Assembly (NCBI GenBank): GCA_030052745.1
Contig: JANBVO010000002.1
Location: 558,001-622,000, forward strand
Direction of reading: 5' to 3'
DNA: 64,000 nucleotides
Origin: Pleurostoma richardsiae
Taxonomy: Eukaryota; Ascomycota; Sordariomycetes; Calosphaeriales; Pleurostomataceae
Positions 45,771 through 56,846 of this stretch are shown piece by piece. How positions within the stretch are numbered: position 1 is the stretch's first letter; each line of letters opens with the position of its first letter. Below the pieces are notes generated by a model, which was given only the letters and a program-made list of their open reading frames with translations, did no database searches and was not told the DNA's origin. A program made the position numbers and the translations under genes.

Positions 45771-47417
45771 TTACCATTCGTGCAGTACCGACATCCAGTC
45801 GCCGATGAAATCGATCTTGGCTGTCGTGTTTGCCAGATAGCTTGCACCCCAGGTATTGCCGAGCCACATGGTGGTCGCGTTGCTGGAGCTGGAGGCAGGC
45901 CAGTACGTCATGTTACTGGTGCCGTCGCCGTTGGGGTCCAGGTACGTGATGAAGTTGGCCCAGTACTGGCTCATGATGCTCTCGACCAGGATGTCGTAGG
46001 AGGTCCAGGTGACGTTGGAATAGTCCGTGTATGGGATGTTGTTGAAGACGTACCACAGCTCCGCACCGTGGTAGGAACCGGCGGCCGAGTTCTCCGCCGG
46101 CGAGTGTTCGAAGAAGTAGTGGTACACGTTGCTCTTGGCACCGCCCGCGGCCCACTGGTTGGCCCAGGTCCAGGTGGACACGCGGGACAGGTCGCGGAAG
46201 AAGGTGTTGAAGCTGTCGCCAGCGGTTGAGTCGTTGTCGCCCGAGGGATACAGCTCGAGGAACTCGGTGGAATAGTTCCTCAGCACGGTCGTGAAGTTGG
46301 CCACATAGTCTGTCACACTTATGGAAGTATCGGGAGATGCGCCGGACTCGTCGTGATTGTTGCCAGTCAGGATGGGTACGTCGAGGTGGTTCCCGCTGCG
46401 CAGAGCCTCACCGTATGCGTACGGCAGCACATACCCGTCGACAACAGGACGCCACAGCGGCGGGTCCGAGAAGGCGTCTGGCAACGCGACGAAGACTGTG
46501 TCATCAAAGGTGGTGTCCATGTCGCTGTCACCTTCGATCAGCACACTTACGGAGATGTTCCGGGCCTCCGCGATTGTGGAAACGTTGAGCGATGCAATGT
46601 AGGCCTCGCCCTGCTCCAATGCGTCGTCCATGTAGCGGTGGCTGGTAGCCAGGCCTCCCGTCATAGGGTCCTTTGGGGCACGGGCGCCCGACTCGGCGAT
46701 GACGCCAACGACGAGGCCATCGGTCAAGTTAGTGTACATAACATCAAGTGCGCTGGCCGACCCTGCCGACTGGCCGCCGACGACGACATGATCTGGGTTG
46801 CCGCCGAAGTTGGCAATATTGTCCTTGACCCAGCGCAGGGCAAAGTGCTGGTCCATGAGACCGTAGTTGCCGGTGGTATTGTGGACCGACTCGGCAAGGA
46901 GCTCCGGGTGGGCTAGGTAGCCGAAGGCGCCCAGCCGGTAGTTGAGGGTGACGACTATGATGCCCTTGGTTGCGAGACCGGTTCCGTCATATGTCGGGAC
47001 GTCGCCCGAGCCGCCCTCGAAGCGGCCGCCGAATATCCACACATATACGGGCAGGTTGGACGACGCCAGGTCCGACGTATCATTGTAGGTTGGCGTCCAG
47101 ATGTTCAGCGTCAGGCAATCCTCGCTGTATGTGGTCTTGCCTGAGGAGAAGATGCCCGCAGATGACACCTGCTGTGCACACTGCGGGCCAAACGTGGTGG
47201 CGTTGAGAGTGCCATTCCATGGCGTCGCCGGCTGGGGCTCTGCCCACCGGAGGTTTCCAGTCGGTGGTGCCGCATACGGGATGCCCTTGTAGACGGTAGC
47301 GGCACCGCTGCGGAACGGCGAGATCATACCCGTCACGTACCCTAGTGTTGTATTGATAGTTGGCAGGGTCACAGCCGAAGACATGCCGGCCATAGTAATG
47401 AGTGACGAAACGCGCAT
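45771..47417 (-). CDS. Secreted type-B carboxylesterase/lipase
   Basis: An intronless gene; from ATG 47417 it encodes about 548 residues (an ATG at 47495 would add 26). The shorter start gives a plausible signal peptide, MRVSSLITMAGMSSA, followed by VTLPTINTTLG. Alpha/beta-hydrolase type-B hallmarks are present: YKGIPYAAPPTGNLRW, EDCLTLNIWTP, and the nucleophile elbow GGQSAGSASA with the catalytic serine. The acid residue is in GNNHDESGAS and the histidine in SYHGAELWYVFNN. An oxyanion-loop GG lies in WIFGGRFEGGSG. Many N-glycosylation sequons fit secretion. Such enzymes cleave carboxylic esters such as lipids, cholinesters or plant-derived esters; the substrate is not readable. The next gene upstream, a laccase, lies 1.5 kb away on the same strand. 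Confidence 0.92.
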   Translation of the reverse strand: MRVSSLITMAGMSSAVTLPTINTTLGYVTGMISPFRSGAATVYKGIPYAAPPTGNLRWAEPQPATPWNGTLNATTFGPQCAQQVSSAGIFSSGKTTYSEDCLTLNIWTPTYNDTSDLASSNLPVYVWIFGGRFEGGSGDVPTYDGTGLATKGIIVVTLNYRLGAFGYLAHPELLAESVHNTTGNYGLMDQHFALRWVKDNIANFGGNPDHVVVGGQSAGSASALDVMYTNLTDGLVVGVIAESGARAPKDPMTGGLATSHRYMDDALEQGEAYIASLNVSTIAEARNISVSVLIEGDSDMDTTFDDTVFVALPDAFSDPPLWRPVVDGYVLPYAYGEALRSGNHLDVPILTGNNHDESGASPDTSISVTDYVANFTTVLRNYSTEFLELYPSGDNDSTAGDSFNTFFRDLSRVSTWTWANQWAAGGAKSNVYHYFFEHSPAENSAAGSYHGAELWYVFNNIPYTDYSNVTWTSYDILVESIMSQYWANFITYLDPNGDGTSNMTYWPASSSSNATTMWLGNTWGASYLANTTAKIDFIGDWMSVLHEW

Positions 47418-47495
47418 GTTAACTGCCACAGGACCAAGAAAGCTAAATGCAAACGAAGGATCGAAAATGAGAGATTGATAGACCGGTGAGATCAT

Positions 47496-49004
47496 GGTGA
47501 AGAAGACCCAATCCTATGCTGGAGAGGAGACGCGGCCATGATTATATCTCAGCCTTCCGTCGATGCCTTGTCCGAACACCAGACCTTCGATCAGCGTTCC
47601 ACAGCATGCATAGGCAGGTCCTCTCGACTACGTAGCGGCTTTCGTACTTCGTAGTGGCGCATATACAAGATAACTCCCGGCCTGCTGCCAGAAATGCCGA
47701 CTAACTGCCGCCAATTGCGATGGCGGCTGCTGGTCAAGGCACAGAATCACACTACACCACAAGACTACAAGCTTTGATGCCGGATCTCCAAGTGCCCTTC
47801 GACGGTGGAGAACAGGGTGATGACTTCTGAATGCGTTATCCACTTGTGTGGGGGAAAATCCGAGCATGGCTTCGCGTCGTCTCCATCCAATGTTTCATCG
47901 CGACGCCCATTGGCGATGTTTCGATTCAAGAGGAGAACGCCTCGGTAACTTGGGAAGCAACTGCGCCCGGAAATGTACTTCGGCTGAAGCGCAGCAGCAT
48001 TGGCCGAAGCTCTTGAGCGTCGTCATCGATTTGGTACGTAGATAGTCACTCTACTTGACGGGGGCCCTCGCTATGCTTAATATATAGCAATAATGCATCG
48101 TTAGAAGCCTCGAAATTCCGTGCTTAGCGAGAGCGAGACCGAGAGGCAGCCCTGTTGGTGACCCACTCACCCTTTCCCCATTCTCCTTACGTGTCGGCGT
48201 GTTCATTCCGACTCCAACTCTGGTGGCGCGACAGGGACATACACATGGGTTGAGCACATCCTGGCATCTAATTCAACCTTCTAAAGCCCCACCCACGACT
48301 GCAGTCCTCGTGAGCGACGGTGTTTCTTGACACACGATGGTACCTCGCCTGTAGATGACTATTCTCAAACTCGTTGCAAGGCCCTCATTAATTATGTAAT
48401 TCTCAACCTACATATAGTGTCAGCAACGTCGTCGTTTAGGGCCTTGTTGAAGCGCTCACGGAGGGTGACTTGGCCATTCCAGTGGACAATGTCGAAGGTG
48501 GCACCTATAGAGTGCTATTTGAATAGACTTAGGAGCAGACGAACAGTTTGCCTACGTAGGTCATAGGACAGAATAGAGCAAACTATTTTAGGGCCCCTTC
48601 TTACTTTTCGTGTTTCTCATTTATAGATCTCCTAGATCACCCTGTATATATTACAGTCCCTTCTGACAGCCGCTAGGACCCTGTAAAATGCCGTCTTAAG
48701 TCCCGGTATATACTCCTGATTGTTGACTCCTGCGGAAGCAAAGAAGGCACGTAGGATATTGGCTGATCAAATAATATAAACGTAACTATCGCTAAATATC
48801 AATCTCAACCTCAGCCTTGCTCAGACTGATGACGGGAGAGACGTCCAAGAACGAATGTACCGTCCAATGCCTGACGATGTGCCCGCCTCTGCTCGACAGG
48901 CTCTCCAAGGTTGTAGATAGGCGTGATTCGCTTGCCTCCGTGGAAATTAGTCAACATCGTGAGATCTATGTGACAGTAACTGAACATCACACATGTGACA
49001 CAAC
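47496..49004. other. Intergenic, partly AT-rich, between esterase and laccase
   Basis: About 1.5 kb. The 48380-48800 part is AT-rich with many TA steps. It contains a short minus-strand open stretch around 48415-48510 that looks protein-like but has no start, stop or partner. No element ends were found. Confidence 0.35.
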
Positions 49005-50884
49005 TCAGATACCCGAGTCGGTCTGCAAGATATCATCCTCTGTTGAGGTGTAATCCCATGTCTCGCACGTCGAATTGAGCACGGATGCATCAATAAGGGC
49101 CGGGATCTCGGATTCGCGCTCAAGAATCTGGATCGCCAGTCCCTCAGTGGTGTGCCAGGCGATATGGCAGTGCATCAACCAGGCCTATGTGAAAGGAGAA
49201 AAGGACAAGTCAGCTACGGAGGGATACTTGGGAACGGGGAAAAAGATAAGAGGCTGACTTACACCCGGGTTGTCGGTGTAGAAGGCAATGACGACGTAAC
49301 CGTCCCCCGGAAGCATGACTGTGTCGCGGCGCGGGGGGTTGGTGACGGTTAGGTTGGCAGTGGTGGCGTCGAAAGTTCCGTCGCCCTGACCTAGAACCCA
49401 GAAGTCGTGACCATGCATATGCATGGGGTGCGGCTGCTGGTTGGTGGTCTGGATGACCATGTAGGCCCATTCGTTGGCGTCTGGGTAGGCGTAGACGTTC
49501 TGGGACTCGCCCCATGTGTCGTTGCCCTCGTAGACCTGCATGAGCGTCGGGTAGTCCCACTGGTTGACAAAGGAGGTGGCGCCCATCTCCCAGAGGCCGA
49601 TGTCGCCCGACTGGTAGATGGCGACAGCGAAGTCGGTCGTGTTGTCTGGGTCGTCGGAGGCCGCGATGGCCACGTAGGGAACAAGATCGGCCATGTCCTC
49701 ATCCTCGCAGTCGGACCCCGTGTCCAGGGCGTCCGACCACGCCGTCGACGTCGGGTCGTCGGTCGACGTGCTATCGTACCGTACGATGCCCAGGACGTTG
49801 TTCGGGCTGTCGTTCTCGCTGCACGCCTGCACGATGGTGGCGCGCATCCAGTAGTTGTCGGCCGTCGCGTTGGCGGTGACAATGACGTCGTAGCGCTGGC
49901 CCATGCTGATCGCTACGTTGTCGGTGGAGTAGGGCACGATAGGCACGAAGTCGGCGGCGATAACTTCTAGAGTGTGATTGTCGATGCTGAACTTGAAGTG
50001 CGAGTCGGCCGCCGCGTTCACCAGGCGGAGACGGTAACGCGTGCCCGCAACGAAGGTCGTCTCGAAGCGGGAGCCGGTGACGACCCCTGTCGTCGTGTCA
50101 TTGTACTCATTGGTGCCGTTGATGAGACCGCCGTTCAGCGTGGGCGGGCCATTCAACTCGGCCAGAATGACCTCCTGGTCCGCCGTGAGATGCATCCAGT
50201 CGTTCAGGAAGAGAACGCCTAGGTCCTCGTCGTAGTCGGCGGTGGCAGGACCATTGATCTGGATACCGCCAAAGAGGCCGTCCCAGGCCTGGACGTAATA
50301 ATGAGAGTGATACCATGACGATCCGTAGCTGGAAGCCTTCCAGGTGTAGGTGTAAGAACCTCCAGGTGCAATGGGGCATTGTGTGATGCTGGGCACGCCG
50401 TCATTCTGGTTGGTATAGTTCTGACGGATGCCGTGGAAATGGATGCCAGTTCCGTTGTTCTCCAGATTGTTGGTGACGTGAACCACTACTCTAGAGTCAA
50501 TATACGGGCAAGGGGGTCGGTGATAACGGTGAAGGGCCTCTAGGCGTCTTTACACAAGGCGGCCAAGAGTGTGGACTCACCGACAGTATCACCCCAGTCA
50601 GCATAGATGGTGGGACCAGGCACGGTGCCGTTCACTGCCAAGATGATGCGCTCGATGCCATCGGGCGCTGCCGTAGTGTTTGTAATCTCCCACCAGTACT
50701 CGCGGACTACCCCCGTATCTGGGGATTCCTCATAGTAGTTGGTGGAGATGTCATAGTCTCCCCAGCAGGAGCGGTCGGAAGCACTGTTTGTGCATCGTTT
50801 GAATAGAGAAGGAGTAGAATAATGAGGGTGGGCGGTGGCCAGTGCCGCCAGAAGTTCGAAAGCCAGAAGAACAGGGAAATGCAT
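49005..50884 (-). CDS. Ascomycete laccase (multicopper oxidase), secreted
   Basis: Exons 50581-50884, 49263-50485 and 49005-49184 encode about 568 residues from ATG 50884. A signal peptide (MHFPVLLAFELLAALATAHP) is followed by a short pro-segment ending at a Kex2-like KR. The four copper-binding blocks are complete: GIHFHGIRQNY, SSWYHSHYYVQAWDG, QPHPMHMHGHDFWVLG and LMHCHIAWHTTEGLAIQ, the last holding the type-1 copper Cys-His pair. The protein ends in DSGI, the C-terminal plug characteristic of asco-laccases (DSGL/V/I). Many sequons fit an extracellular glycoprotein. Laccases oxidise phenols and reduce oxygen to water, acting in lignin modification, pigment formation or detoxification. Exon 3 is the easily missed part, as the reading frame stays open past the GTAAGT donor. 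Confidence 0.95.
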
Positions 50885-52556
50885 CTCGAAAGGAGCGGAC
50901 TTCAGAAGAGAAAGCTGACCGAGAAACGTAATAAACTCTGTTACTTGTCTGCCTCCTCTGTTGAGTTGAGAAGCTTGGGCAATCAATCCGGCCAGACAGA
51001 GACGACAGAAGCAGCCCAGATCTATTATATCCTTAGCTTGACGCTCTAGAGATGGCACAACTCGGCGAGCACGATAGTCCTCCGATATTCAATCTGCAGC
51101 GCATGACGGGCAGCCCCTAGTCGGGGTCATCACATATAGCTACATCGTCATGCAGGAGGCCCAAGTTGAGCCCGTAGCGTATCGTGAATGAGGTCGTGTG
51201 GACTCATGGTCGATTTCGAGACGGCCAAACACGCAGTAGCTATGGAGTATTGCAACGCCACCAGCCTGAAGCATGGCAACAACTAGATCGCAAACCTCCA
51301 CGACGCGCGGGCTGTGCAGGATACGAGGCGCTGCGGGGATATCTCGTCGAGTCGCGAGCTCATCGTGACGTGTCAGGGCCGAGCGCTAACAGAGTTGGGC
51401 ACATCATGAAGCAGACTATTGTGCTGAGCGGTGACACTGGTGATGGCAGATTCGAGATCGTATAGGTGCGCACGAGCTCCCCGTGACGCGTCGCTGGAGT
51501 CGGCTGGAGCTAGGATGCACGAGCAGACTGATGGAGTTCTGCATTGAGCTGCCGCGCCGCTCCTGAGGCTCCGCGCCTGCCCCCAGGTTGACCCCATCTC
51601 GACTGGTGGCTCCGTAGCACTGATTGTGATTAGCTGCCTGCTATAGGAGGATTCTATGCGTGCCACATGGTGACGATGCTTGTGGGTGCCCCCAGCACGG
51701 GGGTTTTCCTACATCGGGCTTGCATGGGCAAGCTGGTAGCGTCTAAGGCTAGGGCGAGCTGACGAATCGAGCAAGAGGGAATTCACCATGCGAAGCTATC
51801 TCAATAGTCTGAGGAGACATGGGGTAGCCGTCCGAGCACACCCCCTGGTGGGTTCAGGGGTCGTCGTCTCTTAAGCTGAGTGGGTCGCTGAGCTCCCATG
51901 GAGTTATCTGCACCGCGGCTGAGCCTGCCGGACTGGGGGTTTACCAATGGGCGTGAGGTTTTCGCACCGACTGCCGAACGGAACGGCGCTACCCGGGGCC
52001 AATCGTCGTGGACCGGCTCCGCGCCATGGTCCAGCAAGCCAATGCCAAGTCCGGCCGCAGGCCGGGGGTCTGGGGTGTCGGTGCGAACCTACCAAATTAG
52101 TCGATCAAGCGACCCCTGTCCCATTACGCACAAAAGTGACGTCCCTCCAGACAGCGCGCCAGCTTCCAGCTTCGTCATCTGCGTCCGGAAACGGGACGCC
52201 TGCGCGGGGGGTGTTGAGAGTTGGCAGAGGCATCGGAGGGCCGCCGTGCTCTGCGCCGACTATGGCATCAGGGGTTGAACGAATGGTCGGCCCAGCATTG
52301 TCAACTCGCATTAAGCCCTCCGGAATACGCGCCGGCTCTGCGCCGGGGACAATGCCAAGGCCGCGCGTCAGAAAGCTTGCCATACTCTGGCATCTCTGCT
52401 TTGGTTATATAGTGCTGGTTGTTCCGTATCCGCGCTCACCCGGAACTCACGGCATTATTCACCGACTTCATTCCCTCTTTGCCTCACAAGTACCGGACGT
52501 CTCTGTCTCTTTCTCTCTCTTTCGCGACGCGCAACTCCCATACACAGCATCTCATC
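50885..52556. other. Divergent intergenic region between laccase and secreted-protein genes
   Basis: About 1.7 kb containing the promoters of both genes. CT-rich sequence at 52480-52550 is the probable leader of the downstream gene. The open frames at 51.9-52.6 kb are GC-driven and unsupported. Confidence 0.4.
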
Positions 52557-53313
52557 ATGTGGTTTGGAGCGGTCACCTGCCTCCTTTCTCTCGTCACCTT
52601 GGGTGATGCAGCCGCCAAACCCAAGCTCATGGAGCGAGCGGAGAGTGTCAAAATCTATGCCTATGGCACCGGCATCGCCGGACTTCCCGTGAATTTAGGC
52701 GCAGATGGTACGGGCATCCCCTTTGCTTTCCTTCTTTTCCGTCTCTCCACGAGCGTCTGTTCAGCCGCATGCTTTTTCTGTGTTCTAACTCATTCATGCT
52801 GTACCGAGTATTTGGTTAGTAAGGCCACCGCTAACATGATGCAGGCAAGGCTTATATCTCGAAACCATCTGACAATGTTACCTCTATCACATGTAAGCCT
52901 TTTTCTTTTGTAGTTCATGAGGTAGCCCATCTCCCGAACGTGTTCTCATTCTAACGTGCCTTCCTAATTCAGGGGATATTGACCCTACCGGCTCGCTGCC
53001 GTGGAATTTGACGAGCACTGATAATTCCACGCTCGCCGCGTCCTCGTTCTACATTATCACAGAGAGCGGTGCCTTCGAGCCGGCTGGCTTTGTGGATACG
53101 AACTCGACACTTCCGTCGGGTGCTGCAACCACGGGATTCATAACGTATGGTCCGTACGTCATGTACCTCTCGGGGAACACGTATGTATCCGAGTTCTGGG
53201 CCAAGACGACGAACACCACAGGTTTGTGGACGCTTATGTGGAACCAAGATGGCACGGATGAGGCGGACAGTGAGCCAATCACTCTGAAGACCACGGCTCC
53301 CATCACGGACTAG
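52557..53313 (+). CDS. Small secreted protein of unknown function
   Basis: Exons 52557-52707, 52845-52892 and 52973-53313 encode about 179 residues. A signal peptide (MWFGAVTCLLSLVTLGDAAA) leads into VKIYAYGTGIAGLPVNLGADG KAYISKPSDNVT-type sequence. A C-terminal part with several N-glycosylation sites (NLTSTDNST, TNST, TTNTTG) follows. The opening (Y/F-AYGT-I-GLPV-DGKAYI) resembles a family of fungal secreted proteins I have seen in many Pezizomycotina; no function is known. Apart from the signal peptide the mature protein has no cysteines, which argues against a typical disulfide-rich effector. The exon joins are in frame, and the 48-base middle exon restores the conserved segment. Confidence 0.72.
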
Positions 53314-54621
53314 TCGGTTCCTTCTACAGCTTGCTTCCATATAGGCCAAGATTCTCCTCCTTGTGCTCAGTCATCTGTTTTGAGGCGTCTTGACAGCAAC
53401 GTGAAGTCCTAGACCCGAAAAAGTCAGAAAACCACAGAACACTGGACGCGTGGGCAGAGGCAGAGAATGACTGTATGGCTGGTGTGCTAGACATCGAGAT
53501 AGCTAGTTCAAAGTCTGCTGCTCTACTTATTCAGGATACGTGTTGCTTTTTAGTTGTTGGGTTTAGGGCTGAGAAATTGAAAATGCCGTCGTCCTAGTTT
53601 GCATTGATGTTTCTCGAACTAGTCGTTGAATAGGGCTTTGAGTCCTTAGCATGACGCGACATGACACCAGTGGGATGCAGCTTGACATGTCGACCAAAAG
53701 AGAAGGTAGCTGCTTTACAAAGGCGTATATTACCAAACGAAACTGGCCATCGGAGCGAGATGGCGGCCGAACTGAGAAGCGGACTAAGACTGGTTCTAAC
53801 TTCAGCAGTACAAATACAGGAGTTCTTGTCGTTGCTCTTTTCTTTTATCGGAAAATACCATAACCACAGTCCTCTCTATTTCCAGCTGCGCTTGGACACC
53901 ATGTGATTGGACTTTCGAGGTCGTTGCATTTACTTGACGCGGGCCTTATACTTCCTTCTCGCTGCAAAGTCCCGTATTTTCTGGTCGCTTGGGGCCGAGG
54001 TAGCGGTTCGTGCGCAAGTAATGACAGTTGGAGCCACTGCAGGAGTAGTTTCCGCTGCGGGCACTTGCCTTGGATCGCTGTGTAGTCCTGGCCCGATTAG
54101 TCGGGGATCTGTGTGCTGTTGATTGATAACCTCCCTTTCTCGCCCGAGTACGTGAACACCTACCCTCGTCGTATAACGCCTGAGACTACAGCACCAGCAG
54201 GACCTATCAACATCCTAGTAGGGAAAAGCGGCAGATTTCCGCTTCATGCATAGGTGCGACATCAGGTACCCTAATGTCTAAGTTATCGGGTACTTACGCA
54301 AGAACTGCTATCTATCCATACGGTCATATTTCGGTTAACGGAGGGAGAAATAGATAGTTGTAATGAGTTCCGAGCAAGTCACCCCTGTTGGTCTTTATAT
54401 GGCAGTATCATTGTCTGAAGGTGACCAGCCATTCGCTTTCTCAAAACGTGCAGTCCATAGTCCACATCATTCATCGACTTAGAGAGGGACAGAAGAGGTG
54501 GCGGAAGTTTGCTCTTGAGAAAGAGTAGGTTCCAATGCGCAGCGACGAAGAGCAAGTAACTTGGTCAAAGCCCGCGTTATTTATCTCGCTTTCCGAAAGT
54601 TCGGATTCGGAACGTTTGGGA
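53314..54621. other. Convergent 3' flanks of the secreted-protein and MFS genes
   Basis: About 1.3 kb, moderately AT-rich. No gene, tRNA or element was recognised. Confidence 0.4.
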
Positions 54622-56414
54622 CTACATGCTGTATCTGAAATGAACGTTCTCCCAGTCTGTCATATCCGATTCACCGTTGATGCGACCTTGGTGAGCAGAC
54701 TGTTCCGGCGAGAGTCCCATCTCTCGGACAAGCCTATCACGCCTGCGGTTCTGCCAGACGTCTTGAGGTCGCTGTTAGCTTGATACGCAACCAGTTAGAT
54801 GCAATATTTACTCACAGTAGAACCTCCAACTGATGAAGAGGACGCATTCAAGCCCATACATGACTCCGCAGATGATGATGGCAGGAATGTAGCGGGGCGC
54901 CCACTTTGCCTGGAATGTCTGAGCACCGATAGAGTTCCCTGTACAGTAAGCAATGAACATCACAGTTCCCGTCACAGACTTCTTTGTTCGGCCAGCGACG
55001 TTGGATGGAAGGAGAGTCCAGATCATCAAGCCAGGAAGGTTTCCTGTCACGGTCATGAGGTACATGCCCCAGCGCGTCCACAGCAGGCCGTCCTTGGGTA
55101 GGAAAGCCAGTGCCATCATTCCTGTGAATGCGGGAATCGTGCAAATCACCATGAAGATAACTTGATAGCAATCATCAGTATAGTTGTCTTCGATTCGGGC
55201 TTGGGCATGACTCACATCTGGTGTTGGGCTTCTTGAGGGTAACGAGGCCAACAAACAGGAACCATGCCACGGAAACCACGTTTTGTGGGATAGTACCCTT
55301 GAGCAGAGTGTCAAGAGATGAAAAGCCGAAGGACACATACACCAGGTTACCGAATGACGTGGTCCCACCATTCGGCAGCGAATTGACGATGACAGTGAAG
55401 AAGAAGAAGTAAGTCTGGGGGTCCTGGAACGCCTGCTTGACTTGGTCCCAACGCCACTCAGTGTGCTTCGTACGATCAGAACCGGTCTGGTTGTCGACGA
55501 CACGCGCGGCGGCAATACGCTTCTCTTCCGGCGACAGCCATCGGACTTCGTTCGGTGATCCCAAGATGAAGAAAGCGAAGAAGGACAGGACGATGGTGAG
55601 GCAGCCGAGGAAGATACTGATGTACCTCCATGGAGACAGAGCGCTGGGGTGGTCCTGGGCGGACTTTCCGATCCCGTACATGATAAGTTGCGTGATGACT
55701 CCCATTCCGGCGTTAGATGTTCCCCACACGATTGACCGCATGGCATGCTCGCGGCGAGCGTAGAATGCGGCGGTGATGAGGAGGAAGGCCGGGGAGATTG
55801 TACACTCTGCCAAGCCCTGAAGACCACGAAGCACCATCAGCTGGGGGAAGTTGTGAGCGAAGGCGATGCAGAGGACTATGATGCCCCAGACGAACATGCA
55901 CCCAGACAAAGTCCACTTCAAGCTGGTACGTTGCATGATGTAGTTTCCGGGGAACTCTCCAACGAGGTAGCATATGTAGAAGATAGTAGTGAGCCCTGAG
56001 TAAGAGACGAAGGATTAGTCTCTGAACTTCCAAGGAAAAACAATAACGAAGAGTTCGGAGCGCCGGAACACCAATCGGTTTCATACAAGAATATTGCTGG
56101 CCGACTAGATGAGTGTCTGTCCGAAGACCAAATGTTGCCTGTGCCGACACTGATGTTTTGTCGGCCTGTTGAGTACCATAACACACCCACATAAGGGGCA
56201 GTAAGATGAAGTCGATCTTCCTCAACACACGTTTGTAATCAGCCTCTGTGTACTGGCCCTCGGCAGCGTTGACCGTGTCCAGGGCGATGTCGTCGATCTT
56301 GCCGTCGGCGACATCGTCAACAGATGCTCGGATGTCTGCGACAATGGCATCTTTATCCTTGTCCTCTGGAGAACTTTGGACTGCAGGAGCTGAACTGATT
56401 TCCGTGGGTGCCAT
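54622..56414 (-). CDS. MFS transporter, Dal5/allantoate permease family
   Basis: Exons 56087-56414, 55216-55995, 54816-55160 and 54622-54761 encode about 530 residues from ATG 56414 (MAPTEISSAPAVQSS). Family motifs in order are RKIDFILLPLMWVCYGTQQADKTSV, TDTHLVGQQYSWLTTIFYICYLVGEFPGNYIMQR, LRGLQGLAECTISPAF, a helix-rich core, and LPSNVAGRTKKSVTGTVMFIAYCTGNSIGAQTF. The last exon encodes YVWQNRRRDRL, an acidic tail and ENVHFRYSM, as in Dal5 relatives. This anion:cation symporter group imports allantoate, ureidosuccinate, dipeptides, nicotinate and similar carboxylates. The specific cargo is unknown. The gene shares a 432-base divergent promoter with the aminotransferase. Confidence 0.92.
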
Positions 56415-56634
56415 TGTGCTCGTCGTCAGCGAGACTTGAAGCCCGTAGTACAAAGGGATGGGCGCCGTTTGCCCATCCGGGCCCATGGAAGGCTTCTTCC
56501 TATATAAGCTTTCCACCCCGGCATTCCCAATTGCAGCCCCAGGCAAACCGGGGAGCTCCTAATGCATCTGGCTGGGGTTCTTATCTCGGTGGGTCTGAAG
56601 TGGTGCGGTCGTCCAGGATGTCCGGCTCGGATCT

Positions 56635-56648
56635 CGGACCGGCCTCCG
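56635..56648. promoter_or_regulatory. CGG-N8-CCG inverted triplet (possible Zn2Cys6 factor site)
   Basis: Inverted CGG triplets spaced by 8 bases, the general form bound by Zn2Cys6 dimers. The local sequence is GC-rich, so chance is possible. Confidence 0.25.
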
Positions 56649-56794
56649 TTTACGGCGCCGGTGGCCAAGTACTAGTAGACTTCGCACATTGCTGCGGCTG
56701 CAAACTTCCAGCGGTGTGCTGGGGTACGCGGGTTCTCAACAGGTATTACACCGGAAGGAACTCCTCATCGTCCCGCATTGGTCCAGGAGCGTAG

Positions 56795-56827
56795 CGATAA
56801 CTGGTAGCGAAAGATAAATCGAGATAA
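56795..56827 (+). promoter_or_regulatory. Cluster of three HGATAR motifs (AreA/NIT2-type)
   Basis: CGATAA at 56795-56800, AGATAA at 56812-56817 and AGATAA at 56822-56827, all on the plus strand, 20-52 bases before the aminotransferase start. GATA factors of the AreA/NIT2 type bind such clustered sites under nitrogen limitation. Confidence 0.5.
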
Positions 56828-56846
56828 GACCAAGCGACCATTCCAA

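Larger units (their letters stand above)
56415..56846. promoter_or_regulatory. Shared divergent promoter of permease and aminotransferase
   Basis: 432 bases between the two start codons. It holds a CGG-N8-CCG element and three HGATAR motifs, listed separately. A shared promoter of this size makes co-regulation plausible. Confidence 0.55.

Noticed and set aside
51898-52606. Open frames of 126 and 219 codons before the small secreted-protein gene
   Set aside because: No family resemblance; they overlap one another and run into the promoter and leader of the supported gene.
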